DNA of 5,707 nucleotides from Oligoflexia bacterium (GTDB lineage: Bacteria > Myxococcota_A > UBA796 > UBA2385). The notes beneath the pieces are model-generated. The model did not search any database and was not told the origin of the DNA. It was given only the letters and a program-made list of their open reading frames with translations. The stretch covers positions 1 to 5,707 of the forward strand of contig JAADHA010000194.1 in NCBI GenBank assembly GCA_013152105.1, read 5' to 3'. This document shows, one piece after another, positions 5,629-5,707 of the stretch (the stretch's first letter is position 1; every line of letters begins with the position of its first letter). Position numbers and translations under genes: made by a program.

Positions 5629-5633
5629 GGGGG
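5599..5633 (+). other. Potential G-quadruplex across the nitrilase stop codon
   Basis: Four G-tracts of at least four bases occur on the coding strand: 5599-5602, 5606-5612, 5622-5625 and 5629-5633. The loops are 3, 9 and 3 bases. The TGA stop (5626-5628) is itself the third loop. The structure could form in the mRNA as well as in single-stranded DNA. The G-tracts are seen directly; folding and any effect on expression are inference. The tracts encode the Gly-rich tail, so they may simply reflect codon choice. Confidence 0.4.
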
Positions 5634-5707
5634 TGGAGGCGGCGCGGGTCGGGCCGATGGTGGCGATGGTGGGGAAGGGTGTGTCCAGCGGCCAAGGAGT
5701 CGTTGGA
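5615..5707 (+). CDS. Possible start of another gene, cut by the window end
   Basis: From ATG 5615 a frame stays open for 31 codons to the window edge, overlapping the nitrilase stop by 14 bases. Later candidate starts in the same frame are GTG 5633, ATG 5657 and ATG 5666. The readable peptide (VEAARVGPMVAMVGKGVSSG...) has a believable amino-acid make-up, but is too short to identify. Ribosome-binding sites are unclear because of the G-rich sequence. Chance openness is likely at this GC content. Confidence 0.25.
   Translation, partial: MVRGEGVEAARVGPMVAMVGKGVSSGQGVVG

Noticed and set aside
5510..5695. A 61-codon minus-strand open frame rich in His, Pro and Arg.
   Set aside because: It is the complement of the G-rich end of the nitrilase gene; the composition is that of a shadow frame.

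Overview
The window is GC-rich DNA from a bacterium of the Myxococcota or a related former deltaproteobacterial lineage. The strongest lineage signal is the C-terminus of the largest protein. It has a Gly/Asp-rich linker, a GCAC cysteine motif, a short hydrophobic helix and a terminal arginine cluster, which together form a MYXO-CTERM sorting tail. All genes show strong G/C preference at third codon positions, and nothing suggests a recently transferred island. No RNA genes, insertion sequences, CRISPR arrays or phage genes are visible.

Layout: (1) 1-170 is non-coding with two GC-rich hairpins. (2) 171-950 (+) encodes a 259-residue protein of unknown function, cytosolic by sequence. (3) 1009-1587 (-) encodes a 192-residue membrane-anchored type I signal peptidase (S26) homologue. 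Its fold motifs are kept, but the residues at the catalytic Ser, catalytic Lys and supporting Ser positions are Glu, Arg and Ala, so it is probably a non-catalytic 'pseudo-signal peptidase'. (4) 1588-1743 is a divergent intergenic region. (5) 1744-4884 (+) encodes a 1046-residue exported surface protein: signal peptide, cysteine-free glutamine-amidotransferase-like domain, two PKD-type domains, a cadherin/He_PIG-like domain, two EF-hand-type calcium loops, four fibronectin-III-like repeats and the MYXO-CTERM tail. (6) 4894-5628 (+) encodes a 244-residue nitrilase-superfamily amidase with a complete Glu-Lys-Glu-Cys active site. It starts nine bases after the surface-protein stop codon, and parts of it recall the fungal N-terminal amidase Nta1. 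(7) The last ~90 bases may hold the start of another overlapping gene, and a run of four long G-tracts lies across the nitrilase stop codon.

How the genes relate: the surface protein and the amidase are probably co-transcribed, since the amidase ribosome-binding site overlaps the surface-protein stop codon, though a shared pathway is not evident. The pseudo-signal peptidase is divergent from the surface protein and shares its 156-bp upstream region. A protease-fold membrane protein without catalytic residues beside a large exported, sorted protein raises the possibility of a dedicated export or assembly chaperone. This is inference by analogy to inactive signal-peptidase homologues in Gram-positive pilus loci. 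Domain calls come from reading motifs by eye and were not confirmed by profile searches.
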